Positions 43,115 through 55,269 of a stretch of 64,000 bases of DNA are shown piece by piece. The notes beneath the pieces are model-generated. The model searched no databases. It was not told the origin of the DNA and saw only the letters and a program-made list of their open reading frames with translations. Position numbers and translations under genes: made by a program. Source of the stretch: Rhodosorus marinus (lineage: Eukaryota > Rhodophyta > Stylonematophyceae > Stylonematales > Stylonemataceae). How positions within the stretch are numbered: position 1 is the stretch's first letter; every line of letters starts with the position of its first letter. The DNA is taken from the NCBI GenBank assembly GCA_029953675.1, contig JAMWBK010000008.1, forward strand, positions 839,001 through 903,000, in the 5' to 3' direction.

Positions 43115-44437
43115 ATGGAGGGTGCAGGGAATCCTCAAGGAGGAGCCTACTATGGCAATGCCCATCATGGACAGGACATGAACTTCAGAGGTTTCTACGA
43201 GCAAGGCTCTGGCGGAGCGATGCAGCACGGAGATGTTGCCCATGATAGTTATGGTGGACAGTCTGGGGTAAGATGTTCGACTACTGCTGAATCCTGTGTT
43301 CCGTTCTGGTCGGTGATTCTCACCCAGGTTTTGTCTTGACTGTCTATAGATGGATGTTGGCAGCTATGGCCATGATGAACAGAGAGCAGCCGACAACATG
43401 GAAAAAGCCCGAGCAGCTGCCCTGAAGACGCTGCCGGCCATGCTCGCGAAATACGTTCGTGCACAGAACAAGCCGGTGACCGAAGAGGAACTCACAGAAG
43501 AAGTCCAGAAGGTGTATAAGGACCTGCGAAAGCCTGATGGAACCAAGTACACAGGAAACTTGGAAAGAGCTGTTAGAGGAAGTCTCTGCTCTACTGGCAT
43601 GTTCGAAAAGCTCGAAGACGGAACGTGGACATTGAAAGAGGACCAGATCCAGATCTACGAGCAGCGCCTCGTTGCAAGAGCTGCTAAAATAGAAGAGGAG
43701 AAATCGAAGAAGCGAAAAGCTAGAGATGAAGCAGGCATGGAAGAAGGTGCGAAGCTTGACACTCTCCTCCATCTTGAGGTGATGTCTCAATGAGTGTTTT
43801 GTTTCGCGAACTATTTTGTGCAGGTGGCGAGAGATCAAGGAGATACTCTCGTAAATCGTCAACTCCAGGGATCAGGTCGAAGAGGCAACACAAGAAGGAG
43901 GCTATTATCGAGATGGTTTGCTCATTCCAGGAGAACTTGCGTACTCAGCCGAACTGGTCTGCGTGCTTTCAAAATCCCTTCAAATCCTTTAGAGGTGATG
44001 AGAAGGAAGACGACGTATGGAAGAAGCTGGGCAACGAGCGGTTTGTGTTCATGCTGCAAATCTACACCTTCCTCAACGAGCTGATTGTAAACCGCCACAT
44101 TGTCGCTGAGGCGTTGGCTCGGGAAAAGGCGCTGGCTAAGGCTGAAAAGCAAGGCAAGAAGTAGGTTCTCGTTTACTCCTGTGGGTGTTTCGGTCAAAGG
44201 GTTTGATGAGGTTTGACTGACTTATCGATTTCTGTCTCCTGCAGGCGTCCCCAACCAGCTGAAGAGAAAGCCTCTAAGGCAAAGAACCAAGCACCTACTA
44301 TTAGCCCTCAGCAGCTCACCTCAGTGTCGAAGGCTGTTAGAGGTATTCAGGACAACATTTTGAAGCTCAACGGTAGGCTAACTACAATTGAGGATGTTTT
44401 AGGCGCTGGTGGCGGACAATGGCAAGGAAACCAGTAG
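43115..44437 (+). CDS. Uncharacterised winged-helix-like protein, paralogue A
   Basis: Four exons, 43115-43267, 43350-43746, 43824-44160 and 44245-44437 (introns 82, 77, 84 bp; phases 0, 1, 2) give 359 residues. The N-terminus is Gly/Gln/Tyr-rich. A conserved block at about 92-155 begins KPVTEEELTEEVQKVY and continues RKPDGTKYTGNLERAV, LCSTGMFEKLEDGTWTL; helix-helix-strand-strand ending in Trp-Thr-Leu suggests a winged-helix fold as in chromatin proteins. A basic Lys/Arg stretch follows, then a helical domain (about 207-285) with NPFKSFRGDE and DDVWKKLGN, and a C-terminal coiled-coil-like segment (KAVRGIQDNILKLNG). Its paralogue lies inverted at 47781-49025. I do not recognise the family; a nuclear DNA- or chromatin-binding role is inferred from fold pattern and basic patches. 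Confidence 0.75.
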
Positions 44438-45223
44438 CCGTCCTCTCATACTCAGATTTGCAGCGCATGAAATACGCGCGGGAAATTTACAACCCTTCGC
44501 TATCGTAAAATAATCTTTGAACCGCTGAAGCGCTTTAGCACTACAACACCCCCTGCCGAGTCCGACCACGCTTGTCCCAACCGCACACGGATGCTTTTAG
44601 CGGTTTTGACATTTGTCCATGCACAGGAACAGAAAGGTAGGGACGCTGGCTTGGTCATTGAAGAATGCAGTGGGTATCCAGTTCCCCTTTAGAGAAGCTC
44701 AGGCACCATCAACTTTTTACTTTCCAAAAATCTTTCAAACGAACGACCCAATGTGGCTACCAACCTTCCGGGTCGATGTCTCCATCATTGAGGGATCCAG
44801 CAGCTATCCAGATCCTTTCTTCTCCCCAACCACCTGCGTTTCGTTCTTTCAAAGCTTCTGTACGCTGCGCGCGCTTTTCGTTCCAAAACTTTTCCGACGA
44901 GTACGCTCGCCTTCCCATCTTTCAACTGGGGCCATCGCTTTGCTCTTTACTGACAGGAATGTACGTTGGGGTTGATGCCAAGCTGCTGGTCCAGACATAC
45001 TCTGGGCGGGCATCGGACTGCGCCCATGAGATTTGTAAGGGCTTCCTCGTTACATGGGATTTTCCAATTCGTAGTTTAGGGCATCGAGTCTCCTGGGGAA
45101 TTAAAGAGTCCTCAGAATCCCCGACGCCGTCGTTAAAGTGGTTTGCTAGAGAGTGTTGAATCGAGTGCTGTTGGATCATGGCTTTACAAAGATGCATGGG
45201 AGGAGCGCCGTGAATAGTGACCG
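44438..45223. other. Intergenic between same-strand genes
   Basis: Plus frames 44613-44975 and 44665-45159 overlap in different frames and have no family features. No G/T-rich leader is present in front of the F-box gene. Confidence 0.4.
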
Positions 45224-47175
45224 ATGGAAGGCCCCGTGTCGTCTGAAAACTCCGACGAACAAGGTGATCCCTTTGATGCGTGGCTTGAGGATGTCTGCAC
45301 GGTGCAGGAAAGGTTCTCTGAGTTCTTTGTTAGGGCTCGGAGATATGTTGTTGTTTTGGATATCTTTGAACGAGAAGAGCGGAATGGTCGAAGACTTAAC
45401 GTGATCATTAGAGGCTCCCATAACTATCCGGAGGTGGCCCCTGTTGTATCAAGTCCGTCGAAACGTTTGGGAGAGGAGCTGAGGGCCCTCAGCGAAACTC
45501 TAGCCCCGAAACGGTCCCTATTTGAGCTGGTTGCCATCGCTGTAGACATCGTCAGCCTGGACTATGTCCTTGAAAAAGGACGAACTGATCCTGTTCAGGA
45601 AACTGAACAGGAGGGGGGAGTCTCCGTACAACAGCTTCCACGGGAAGTTATCTTCCGCATAGCGTCGATGCTAAACTACGACCAAGTCAGAAAGCTGGGA
45701 AGCAGCTGTTCCTTCCTCGCGAGAACGCTTCTGGGATGGAAATCAGATTCAAATCAAGCTTGGGCAAAACTAGCTAGGGACAGGTTCCCACGTTTGATGG
45801 AGACTTCCGCGTACAAACCTCGAGGGCCAGAGTCATCCTCCGCTTCTACGGGGAAAGGTGAAATGCTGTGGAGAGCAATCTACCGTGCTCAGGAACGTAG
45901 CTCGGAGCTCTGGTTCTACGAAACTCAGCCGAGAAATGTGGTCGTCCAACCTTCAGCAGTTGATCAACCCGTGAGCTGGATTCGCCGTCTTCCAAACGAG
46001 CGATCGTTCCTTATCGCCAGCTCGGATTCGTTGGGCGTCTTAGATAAACAGAGACCTAGTAGTACTAGCACCAGCTGGAAAGCGGTACCTGCTGAGCCCA
46101 GCGGAAGTGGTTGTGGTACAACCAACGTTGACGTGTCTCCTCTATCTCGACCAGACGGTATGGTAGCAGCGACGGTGTCCCCGGCTTCTAGAAAGGTCAA
46201 GCTTTGGAGAAGATCGCTGGAGCCGTCAAGGCTGAGATGTATGAGGACGAGGACGTTTCAAGAGCCAGTGGAAAAGGTCCATGTAAGCTGTTCTCGTTCT
46301 GGCCGGAAAAGCATTCAGCACTGCGTCGTTCTGACAGGTTAAGCGTCGCTGTTTCGTCTTTCGTTTTCTGCCTCTAGCTTGAGGAGACGTATGCTGCGAT
46401 AGGGTGTCGTGATGGTTCAATTGTAGTTGCTTCACTATGCGTTCTTCAGCGGAACATTACGTTTAAGAGAACGCATCGGGGCGAAATCACCTCACTCAAC
46501 TCTCTGTGGGAATCTAGCAAGCTGTTCTCAACGTCCACGGACAGCAAGGCTCATGTTTTCGATTTGGAGCGGGGCCGTGAGTTTCTCAAGTTCAGCTGTC
46601 ATGATCCCATTACCTGTGCGGCTGTGACCAAGGACGAGCAGCTTGCCTACGTCGCTTCTGGATGTGCGGTGTACGTGTGCGATTTTAGGCAGAGAGAAAC
46701 GGCTGCCGTGCTTGGAAGCTCCTTAAGCAACGACCTAATCCAATGCATGACACTTCGTGACGATCTGCTTCTGGTTTGCGGGACGGAATCTGGGTCAGTT
46801 ATCGCCTGGCCTGGAAACGGCCCATGGGAAGGAGTCGTTCTGGCCCGCGGCTCCTGTCATAGTCCCAATGACCGTGCCTGGAATGTTGGTCTCAAGGACA
46901 TACATGTAGACAACTCGAGGATCGTTGGGTGTAGTCCCGGAACTGTGAGGGTTTGGGATGCGTCGCTCACCATTCAAGATTACTCGCACGTAATTTACGA
47001 AGCAGGCCCACAGAAGAGTCTGACTTCAATGTACGTCGACGGTACAGAGCAGCAAGCCCTCTTCGGGCTTAGCGACGGGTCCATTGAACATAGAAGCTTT
47101 CTTGATGGAAGGCTTAGCGAGGATGAGAACATGCTCCATGTCCTAAACCATCCATGTGTACAGACCAACTCTTAA
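45224..47175 (+). CDS. F-box protein with WD40-like C-terminal half
   Basis: F-box proteins recruit substrates to SCF ubiquitin ligases; WD40 propellers usually bind the substrate. Exons 45224-46282 and 46378-47175 (95-bp intron, donor GTAAGC, phase 0) give 618 residues. After an unrecognised N-terminal 130 residues, the F-box is clear (about 134-180): QQLPREVIFRIASML, then CSFLARTLL and WAKLARDRFP. The C-terminal part shows propeller-like repeats, for example TYAAIGCRDGSIVV, LWESSKLFSTSTDSKAHVFDL, LLLVCGTESGSVIAW and GTVRVWDASL. The individual blades are divergent, so their number is uncertain. It lies between, and in head-to-tail and tail-to-tail arrangement with, the two winged-helix-like paralogues. 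Confidence 0.8.
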
Positions 47176-47780
47176 AACTACGGGCTCCGCGAGACCCCTA
47201 GTGAGTGTTCCCATACTATCCCGCCAGAACCAAAGATATCTACTGAGCCTGAGACGGGACGCAGTAAAAAAAAAGTACGGGAAACTAACTTGGAGATTCT
47301 CATACTGATCAAGTGGTAATTTGAGGTGTTGTTTGTAGAGAATCGAAAGACCCAGAGCCCGGTATCAGTTGAGAGGGCTTCGCGAATAGCACGCTGAAAT
47401 ATAGATTTGGTCTTTTCGTAGCATCAAGCAGGCAACCCCAATGTTTACTCTTCACTATTCGACCGTGCCCCACAACTGAGACTGGCATTCCTTTAGCTGT
47501 GAAAAATTCTGAGGCACATGGCGATCGAGTTCCTCGAAGAAGGTTTGTGCCCCCCAACCACTGTCCTTAACCTACTGTTTGGCATATGATCGAAACCAAC
47601 CGAAACAACAGAAGTTCTGCGCATTTATCGTAGGTAAATATGTCGATTACAAGAGCTTGGGAGCAAGTTCTACAAATAATCAAGAGCAAGCTCCACAAAC
47701 AACGACGAAAAAAAACCGCGATGAGTACAACACATCGCAGTCATTGACAGCATATATTTCTGAGAACGGGACCCGGTCCT
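47176..47780. other. Intergenic between convergent genes
   Basis: About 600 bases between two stop codons. Short frames (47309-47557 minus, 47579-47857 plus) have no features. Presumably two 3' UTRs. Confidence 0.45.
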
Positions 47781-49025
47781 TCATTCTCGGTTTCCACTCC
47801 ACACTTGCTGTCCTCCCACCATGCCTTCTACGGTCCCCAGTCGACCAGTCACTTTGACAATCATCTCGTCCAGGCTGCTTAGAGTGGTAGTCAAACTGTT
47901 TAACTGTTCGGGAACGGTTTGCTCAGTTCTTGCTTTGTCACCGCTAGCGTTCCTGCAATTTGCGAACCAAAGCATGTAACGTGAGTTTTGAGTATTGAGA
48001 GTCTGTGCCTAAGTGTCCTTCTCTATGCGTACTTGGCATTCTCCTTATTTTTCTGCTTCTCTTTTGCGAGCTGCTCTTGGATAAGATGTCTATGCTGAAT
48101 CACATCCGTCAAGTAGTACCACATCTGAAGCATGAACACAAACTTATCGTTGCCTAACTTCTTCCATACATCGTCCGCCTGCTCGTTACCCTTGAAGCTT
48201 TTGAACGGATTCGAATAGCACGAGGACCAGCTTGGATCCTTTCGCAGATTCTCTGAAAAGGTTCTCAGCATCTCCAGGATCGCCTCTCTCTTCTCACTTC
48301 TCTTCATACGCGCTGAAAGGTTCTTGCGAACATACTTGCGCTTTCTGCGTTCAGTTCCATCTCCTGCAATATACGAAACGAAGAAAACTAAGCAATCCAG
48401 CTATCGCGTATTTGGCAAATTTCCTCGGTGCACCTTCTACTTCTTCCGTCTTTGCGCTCTCAGCTCTCCTGCGCCTCTTGTTGTTCTTTTCTGCCTCTTG
48501 CTTGGCTGCTCTTGCTGCAAGTCGCTCTTCATAGGCTTGTGTCTGTTCCTCGCGCAAGGTCCAGGTGCCGTCTTCAAGTTTCTCAAACATTCCAGTTGAA
48601 CACAGACTGCCGCGTACTGCGCGCTCCAGGTTTCCAGTGTAGCGGGTGCCGTCCGGTTTTCTCAGCTCTCCGTAGACTTTCCCAACTTCTGCACAGAGCT
48701 CCTCCTCATTGACTGGCTTTGCTTGAGTTCTCATATGACCAGCAAGAACAGCGGGAAGCGTGCGTGGAGTGTTCACGCCACCACTCTTGCTGATCTGACG
48801 ATCCACCCCCTGGGTATTGACGCCATCCATCCCGCTGTAAGAGACGCCAACGTCCTGCATGGAACCTTGATGGTAGCCATCATGCGAAAGGTTCGGATCT
48901 CCGGTGTTCATGGTGCCATTCGGATTCTCCAGTAAAGCCGTCAGAGAATGAATATCCGCACCTCCCGCATTGGTATACGCCCCATAGGCGGAGTTCTGAA
49001 TCGGCGCTGAACCAGATCCGTCCAT
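47781..49025 (-). CDS. Uncharacterised winged-helix-like protein, paralogue B
   Basis: Three exons, 49025-48434, 48363-48033 and 47952-47781 (introns 70 and 80 bp, phases 1 and 2), give 364 residues. The order of parts is the same as in paralogue A: Gly/Ser/Asn-rich N-terminus, conserved block at about 102-165 (KPVNEEELCAEVGKVY, RKPDGTRYTGNLERAV, STGMFEKLEDGTWTL), basic linker (NKRRRRAES, ERRKRKYVRKN), helical domain with NPFKSFKGNE and DDVWKKLGNDKF, and a C-terminal helix with LSSLDEMIVKVTGRLGTVEG. The two introns coincide in position and phase with the last two of paralogue A; the first intron of A is absent here. A strong leader precedes the start. Function is unknown. Confidence 0.75.
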
Positions 49026-49039
49026 TCTTCCAACCAGTA

Positions 49040-49990
49040 CCTACAAACCAGCATGCCAGTCATTGTCAGATTCCGTCCCCGAAACTCGATAAACTCCCAG
49101 TCACAGTCGGCTTTTAAACAAACAAAGCGCCCACTCTTCCTCCCACACTCAAAGAAGAACAAAAAACAGAACACACACATAAAAGACCGCGCGCACAACC
49201 AGTCCAGGAATCAATCCCACTGGCAGGCCGTATTCCAACTCTAAACATTCATCGCTTCCAACCGCGAAAACCACACCAAAAAAAATAGATATATATATAT
49301 ATTTCCATCCTTATCTCGGGATTCAGGTCCCTAGCCATTCATCTAACCTCTCCTCCCCCTAAAACCCCCAAAAACAAGAAAACAGAGCCCCCCGTCTCCG
49401 CAACAGCCAGTTGAGAAAAATAATCCAAGCTTACCTTCTAAAAAACGTATAGTTTTTAAACAAAATTTTATGTTCAGTTCGCGACCTTGGAAACAAACCC
49501 CCTTTGTCCCTTTTTTTTTCTGCGCCTGTTCTTTTCTTTCTCCTTCGTCAGACTTTTTGCCTTTTTAAAACAAAGCCCTTCGAAACCCGCCCCCCCTCGC
49601 AACCCGCCCCCGCCAAGGCAAAAAATACAATCCTTCAAAACCTACCCCCTTTACATAAACATTTACCCCAACAGCCCGCCACCCCACCCCACCTCCCTTC
49701 CCCCCTTCCCCCCTCTCAATCCCCACGCAATTATATATTTCCACCTACCCACCTTTTACAAAGAACCGAGAAACCGAAACCCGAATGGGATGAAAAAAAA
49801 AATCGACTTCAAGGCTACGTCTGCGGACTCCTGTGCAACCCCCTTTTTTACCTTTTTTCCGAACGGTTTCTCAGGAGGGCTCTCAAAACCCAAACCAAAA
49901 AAAAAAAAAAAAAAGTTTTGATTCTGACCCGCGTGCTGGGGTTTCGTTTCCGTTGTTTTTTCCCCCCTCTTTCGATTTCCAAAAAAAACA
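49040..49990 (-). promoter_or_regulatory. C/A/T-rich (sense G-rich) leader of paralogue B
   Basis: Nearly 1 kb with little G on the plus strand, including C-rich tracts near 49670-49710, an (AT)7 run at 49289-49302 and an A run of 20 near 49898. Long frames here (49487-49921, 49504-50016, plus) are Pro/Phe/Lys-rich artefacts of composition. Confidence 0.4.
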
Positions 49991-51895
49991 TCTTGCAAGA
50001 AAATATCACCCCCTAAGCTAAGACCCTTTGATGTTCACCCAGGTAGGTTGTCATGTCACTAGAATATATCCAAATGGTCTCATTTTCAAAGGTTTTGACA
50101 ACCACTACCGTGAGTGCTGGATTTATGAAAGCGTTTTCAACCTTCCCTCCCCCCCCCCTTAAACAATGCATCAAATTTCTTTTTTTGGCGGGTGGGAATT
50201 TCTCGCACCTCTTTGGAGATTTGAAGTTCCCCCCTGTGCTCTATTACAGTAGATATGCAAGGGCCTATGGAATGGAGAAATGTATTTGTTGTTTAACGAC
50301 TCACAAAATGGGAGCAGCCCCTAGAATATTCGATCCTATTTTGAAATAGGTTTATTTACAAAGTCTTTTGAAAAAAACTAATCCCGACTGGGATCGCTCA
50401 CCAGGGGTGCTCAACAATTTTTCAGGTCAACGGTTTTTACTCTAAGGGGGGTAGATCCAAGCTGTACGAAGATTTACCGCCCAGCGCTTCAATGGGTCGC
50501 ATCTATTTACAGGGGTGATAATGGTTTGTTTTTTCGTAGATCCTTTTCTGCCCAGGTCGAGAAGAGCTGGGGGGAAGAGCTTGAACAGATTGCAAACTTC
50601 TTTGATCTTTACAAATAAATACATCATTTTTCCTGCTCAGAGTATCCTCAGGCTACCCCTGTGGGCTTCAAATCCGTCCACGGAACGCGTAGAGGGATAT
50701 TTTGCAGGGGGGGAAGAGGTATATGCGAAGAACATGCGCTCATTTCAACATCAAGAATTCTAGACCAAGAAACAAAGCTGTTCATTGCTTTTTACCGGGG
50801 TCTTTAATATTGTTTAAAAATTAATGCTCGTCCGTATCAGTTTAAACCAATTATATCCAAATAGTTCCCCATACTAACCAATCCAGTAATAGATTTTCCT
50901 GGAAGGCCTCAGTTTCTTGAATAATAAAATGATTAGATATATTGAAATACTTTTAATTATGGGGTTTATCTTTCATTCTATATGTGTATTGGGCACAACA
51001 TGAAATCTATGGCCACTAAGCCAACCAATAGCCCAATCTACATAAATGTCTCCGCTAATTGCTACGCCTCCTTGATATTTTGCACTTGAAAAAGGATAAT
51101 TATTTTATTTGCCCATGCAAAAAATGTCCTCTGTCCTGCACTGACCCATTGAAAAAAGTTCGTCTAGATGTGAATTTGATAGTAGATCGTATTTTACTCG
51201 AAAACAAGATTTGGGCTGGGTTGGTTCTGACCGTGGCGGAGCTTGGTAGTCAGAGGCAGTCCTACAGACCAGCACACAGACTGCTATGGTCTAGAGCTTT
51301 GACAGCAGGCACTTAGAAAGGTTGGATGCATTTTTCCCATTCTCCATCGGTGTGGCAGATATCCCGTTTCTCTCCAGCTTCCTCTTCAAGCTGATCGTGA
51401 CTGGATCTATGGCGACTAATGTGAGGCAGCCGATCATCCTTCAAATGGATCCCATCACGGAAAGTAGTATCAGGCAGAGCCCAAATCTTTCCAGGACGCA
51501 AAACCTCTAGTGTGATCACTGCTCGTGGTGCTGCGCAAAGTAGAAAAAGAATTTGAAGCAACGACAGATTTCGAGATCTCCTCTGGGCTCTGTCATTCGC
51601 CTTTCAAGATCGCGTTTGTCGCTGAGGAATGGTTCCTTTCCAACTCAGCTGCGCGCTGTTGACTTCGGATTGCCAGACGGATATCGACGAAGTATTTGTT
51701 TTGGTTTATGTACTGGTAGCTGCCTTGATTCCGGACCAACAAGCCCCGGCAAAATGGTGCCAATCGTGCCGGTTGAGCTAACAAAAATGTTTCATCGACA
51801 ATAGTCCAACCAGACCTGGTTCCCTAGGACCCCAAACTCGCTGATTGACGTGTGGTCTTCTGAGAAAGAACCCCTATGTTCCTCGGGTTTCCAGA
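49991..51895. other. AT-rich intergenic
   Basis: No gene is recognised. The minus frame 51313-51561 begins with a hydrophobic segment (LQILFLLCAAPRA) but has no ATG and a stop close upstream; it could be an exon or chance. Confidence 0.4.
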
Positions 51896-53905
51896 TCACA
51901 TATCCATTTTCGAGTCAGGGTCGCTCTTAGACTTTTTGTAGGGCCTCTCCGGCTGTGTGTACAAGACGTCCTCGTGTGGGTGGCGGTACAACGGCTGCTT
52001 CATTCTCTTCTGGTCGAGCGCGTGTCCAATCAGCCCAATGGATCTCGAGAGTACGAAGATCCCGTTCAGCGCTCCTAGCTCTAAGATCTCACCTACTTCC
52101 ACATCAGAAAACGATTCACAACCGGACAGCATGTCCACGAAAAGGGCTCCAATGCAACCGTCAATATTGAGAACCAGGTTGTTCGCCTTCTGAAGAGTAT
52201 AGCCCTCTACGGTCTCCGCATATGATAAGTACTTGGTTGAAGGGAAGTTCTCTTTGGCGTACCCGCTGAGGAGCTCTACCCTCATGTCCCGGTTCTCCGC
52301 TGTCTTAATGCGATGACCAATACCCTCGACGCGCAATCCTTTTTTCTTCAGCCCTTCCACGAAGGCCTCGGCGCTCGTATCCGAGTCACACGCGTTCCTG
52401 AAGTTGATCGCTGCTTGGTCGACCGCTCCGCCGAATCTAGGCCCAATTGTCAACAGTCCAGAACAGAGACTGGAGACCAGATCCTTTCCAGCTCTAGCTG
52501 CGACGATGGAGTTGTGCGCACCGCTTACGCATGGTCCATGATCAGCTGCGGTCACGAGAACCAGCTCGATGAACTTGGTCGCCCACGGTGGGAGTAACCT
52601 CTTGAACCACAGTAGGGAAATTACATCACCAACGGAATAGCTTTGTCCGATGACCTCGGAAATGGGCACTCCAACGTACGATGGCTCCTCTCCTCGATCG
52701 TCTGAGATTGTACAAACCATGTTCGTTGCTTTACGGACCTGCCCCGCCTTGATTGCTTGATGCAAATCTCCAGGCAGCATCTGCGGCTCGATCTCCGGCT
52801 TGGGTACCAGCTCTCCTGAACAACGGATCACGGCGATTAAGCGATCTGGTTTTAGACTTGGGGAAGAAAGTGCCGTCCAAATAATCGAGGATTACGTGCA
52901 CTGGTACGGCCTTCGCAGCATACCTGATTCCACCAGTTTCATATAAGTTTCAGCGATGAGCGGTTCAAAACCTTCGAAGGATGTGGGACAGATGGCTCCC
53001 GCTTCTCGAAGTGCGGTGAGCTTGGAAGCCGCGGATTCATCCAAGTTGCCCGATCTTGCACCAGCATGTCCAAACTGGACCTCGGCGCTGTTGAAATAAG
53101 TAGCGCATGATCCACTGATCCAGGCGACAATGGGTTTGGTCAATACTCCAGATTTAAGCATCTCAGAAACGCCGTACTCATCTGAACCCCCAAGTTCACC
53201 AAGGACGACGATCATCTTGATCTCCGGAATGTCCTGAAAACGTCGCACATGATCAGAGAGCGTTGTACCAGGGTACGCGTCTCCTCCAACCGCAACTCCT
53301 TCAAACAGGCCATCCGTGGTTCTCGCCAGAACATTGTACATCTCATTGGACAGACCTCCGGACTTGCTCACAAACCCGATCGAACCTGGACGATGAAGCT
53401 TGCATCGAATAATGTTCTCAACGGTACCTGCAGTATCTCCAATCTTGAACCCTCCGGCTTGTATTCCTCCAACAGTAGCCGGTCCAATCATCACCTTGTT
53501 CGACTTTTTGCATTCTGCAATCAACACCTTCACATCCCGCTCGGGAACACCTTCAGCAATAATAACTAGTACACGAATAGAAGGCACAGGCAAACAATCC
53601 AACGTCGACTGATAAGCCGATCTATGAGACGAGTAATTCACAAACACGTCTGCCTTGGGGTGAGCCGCGGCGGCCTCGGCGCTCGATCCGTACACTGGAA
53701 TCGCGATCTCCGTGTTACCAAAAAACGCCTTCCTGAAACCACCCGGTTTGGATCCTGGAGACACAATCGCTGCAATAGACGGCTTCTCCCGTCGACAAAG
53801 GTAGTCAAAGTCGAGCATACGCTGTACAGGGGCAGCCTTGTAATTATAAAACAGAGCCTGAGTTTCACGCGAAAACAGACTACCACCCTCCATACTTCCA
53901 CCCAT
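51896..53905 (-). CDS. ACLB: ATP-citrate lyase subunit B, plant type
   Basis: With subunit A, ACLB forms cytosolic ATP-citrate lyase, which makes acetyl-CoA and oxaloacetate from citrate for fatty acid and isoprenoid synthesis. Exons 53905-52924 and 52815-51896 (108-bp intron, phase 1) give 633 residues. The N-terminus (LFSRETQALFYNYKAAPVQRML) is the usual one. A Rossmann-type CoA-ligase domain follows, with IGPATVGGIQAG, SKSGGLSNEMYN, VVLGELGG and the catalytic phospho-His in FGHAGA near residue 280. The C-terminal citrate-synthase-like domain shows VLNIDGCIGALFVD, GIGHRIK and DQKRMKQPLYRHP. Plant ACLB is about 608 residues and normally ends soon after EDVLYT; here a basic/Asp-rich tail of about 18 residues (ERPYKKSKSDPDSKMDM) is added. 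No subunit A gene lies in the window. Confidence 0.96.
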
Positions 53906-54125
53906 TCTTCTTTAGAAACAAAAACAAAATTCCCCTCCTTACCCTCCCCAAATCCCTCAAACGATCTTCCTCAAAACTATCCCTCCCTCAGATCCCTCCC
54001 TTTTCAGAGGAAAAACAATCATCATATTCATCCCCCCCCCAAAAAAACGCCTTCACCACTTTTAGAAAGGCCAACTTCCATTCCACTTCACTCGCGACCA
54101 TCTTCATCACCACAAAGTTGACACG
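53906..54125 (-). promoter_or_regulatory. C/A-rich (sense G/T-rich) leader of ACLB
   Basis: Plus strand is rich in C and A with almost no G (CCCCTCCTTACCCTCCCC near 53933), ending at the ACLB start. It matches the other leaders. Confidence 0.45.
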
Positions 54126-55269
54126 GAAAACCCTGTGCAAACTGGAAACCAAATTCAGATTATAAATAACGAAAATTCAATAAAATCGCGCTGTCAGGGT
54201 TAGGACGGGTTCAGCATAGTCCACTGGAGGGGGAGGGGGGTTGAGATTCTGGTGGTTTCTGAAGATTTACAGTCTGTGTAGCTTTTATGACCAAGTTTTG
54301 GCCACAACATGTCCATAACATCCCCCCCCCTCCCTCCGCAGCGACGTATTGTGTAGTGATCATCATATTCGGTAGGTTTTGTTTGGCTGACTGGACATCA
54401 TCGGCGATCTGATCGGATTCGTGAGGATCTTTCCACATGGTCCTCAACTCGGCTGGACGCTGGCCTGAAGCTCTCTGTCCGAAAGCGAACTGGGGGTGTG
54501 GTTTACGCCTAATCGATGCTGACATTCGCCGATCCGCGGTTACGTTAGAGGAGTTGGTGCACTATTATCGAAGCTGGTAGTCTAGGCTAATCTGACCCTT
54601 CTGAGAATCTTCAGCATATTTCTGCGGCAGCATTCTGCAGCGGACGGCGTACAGGCGGTGTTGGCGCCAGCTACTTCCTCCGCTCGTTGATAACTATTGG
54701 CGCCGGTCTTCTACTGAACTTATCTAGCTGTAGCGACAGAGTCCAGGCGGAACCCACTGTTTCAATGTCGTCTACATCTAGTAATGTTATTCAGAACCTG
54801 CTCACTGTAGACCGCAATAGAGTCTCAAGCTGAGCCGTGCGTTTTCACCTCAACTCGGGGTCCCCCCAGATTGACGACTTGAGGTCCTAGCCGCCTGATC
54901 CATTCAATTTGACGAGCTTCGGATCTGACCATTGGTAGTTCGATTCCTGACCAGGTCCCTGAGCAGTGTTGCATTCTGTAGGACTCAAGCTGAAGTACTA
55001 GAAGCCGGAACGATCAGCCCGTTTCTCGTGCTTCTAGAGACGATTTGCGCATGGTATTTCTTTCTTTACATAAGGTTTCAAAGGGAGAGGCTATGGAGCT
55101 TCATGAGCCTCAAGGCTTTGACAAAGTTAGAGCAGATTCATTCCTCTAGTTTTTCTGTGCACAACAATGAATCTTGATTGTCCTTCCAAGTCGATCAGAC
55201 ATGAACTCTGATCTCTAGGAAAGTAGTTTGCCCCCTGGTTATCCTCATTGATAACTATCGCGTTTGTCC
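54126..55269. other. Intergenic, one doubtful minus frame
   Basis: The minus frame 54211-54525 (104 codons) starts with Met and has some ordered-looking sequence (MWKDPHESDQIADDVQ) but no family features; it is not called. A C run of eight lies near 54322 and G-rich tracts near 54227-54240. Confidence 0.35.

Noticed and set aside
49487-50016. Plus-strand frames of 144 and 170 codons
   Set aside because: Two overlapping frames in a C/A/T-rich leader, with Phe/Pro/Lys-rich translations.
51313-51561. 82-codon minus frame starting with a signal-peptide-like segment
   Set aside because: It has no ATG and an in-frame stop close upstream, and no neighbouring exon could be joined.
54925-54955. tRNA T-loop-like motif AGTTCGATTCC
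   Set aside because: No pairing T stem, no A box at the right distance and no acceptor stem could be found.
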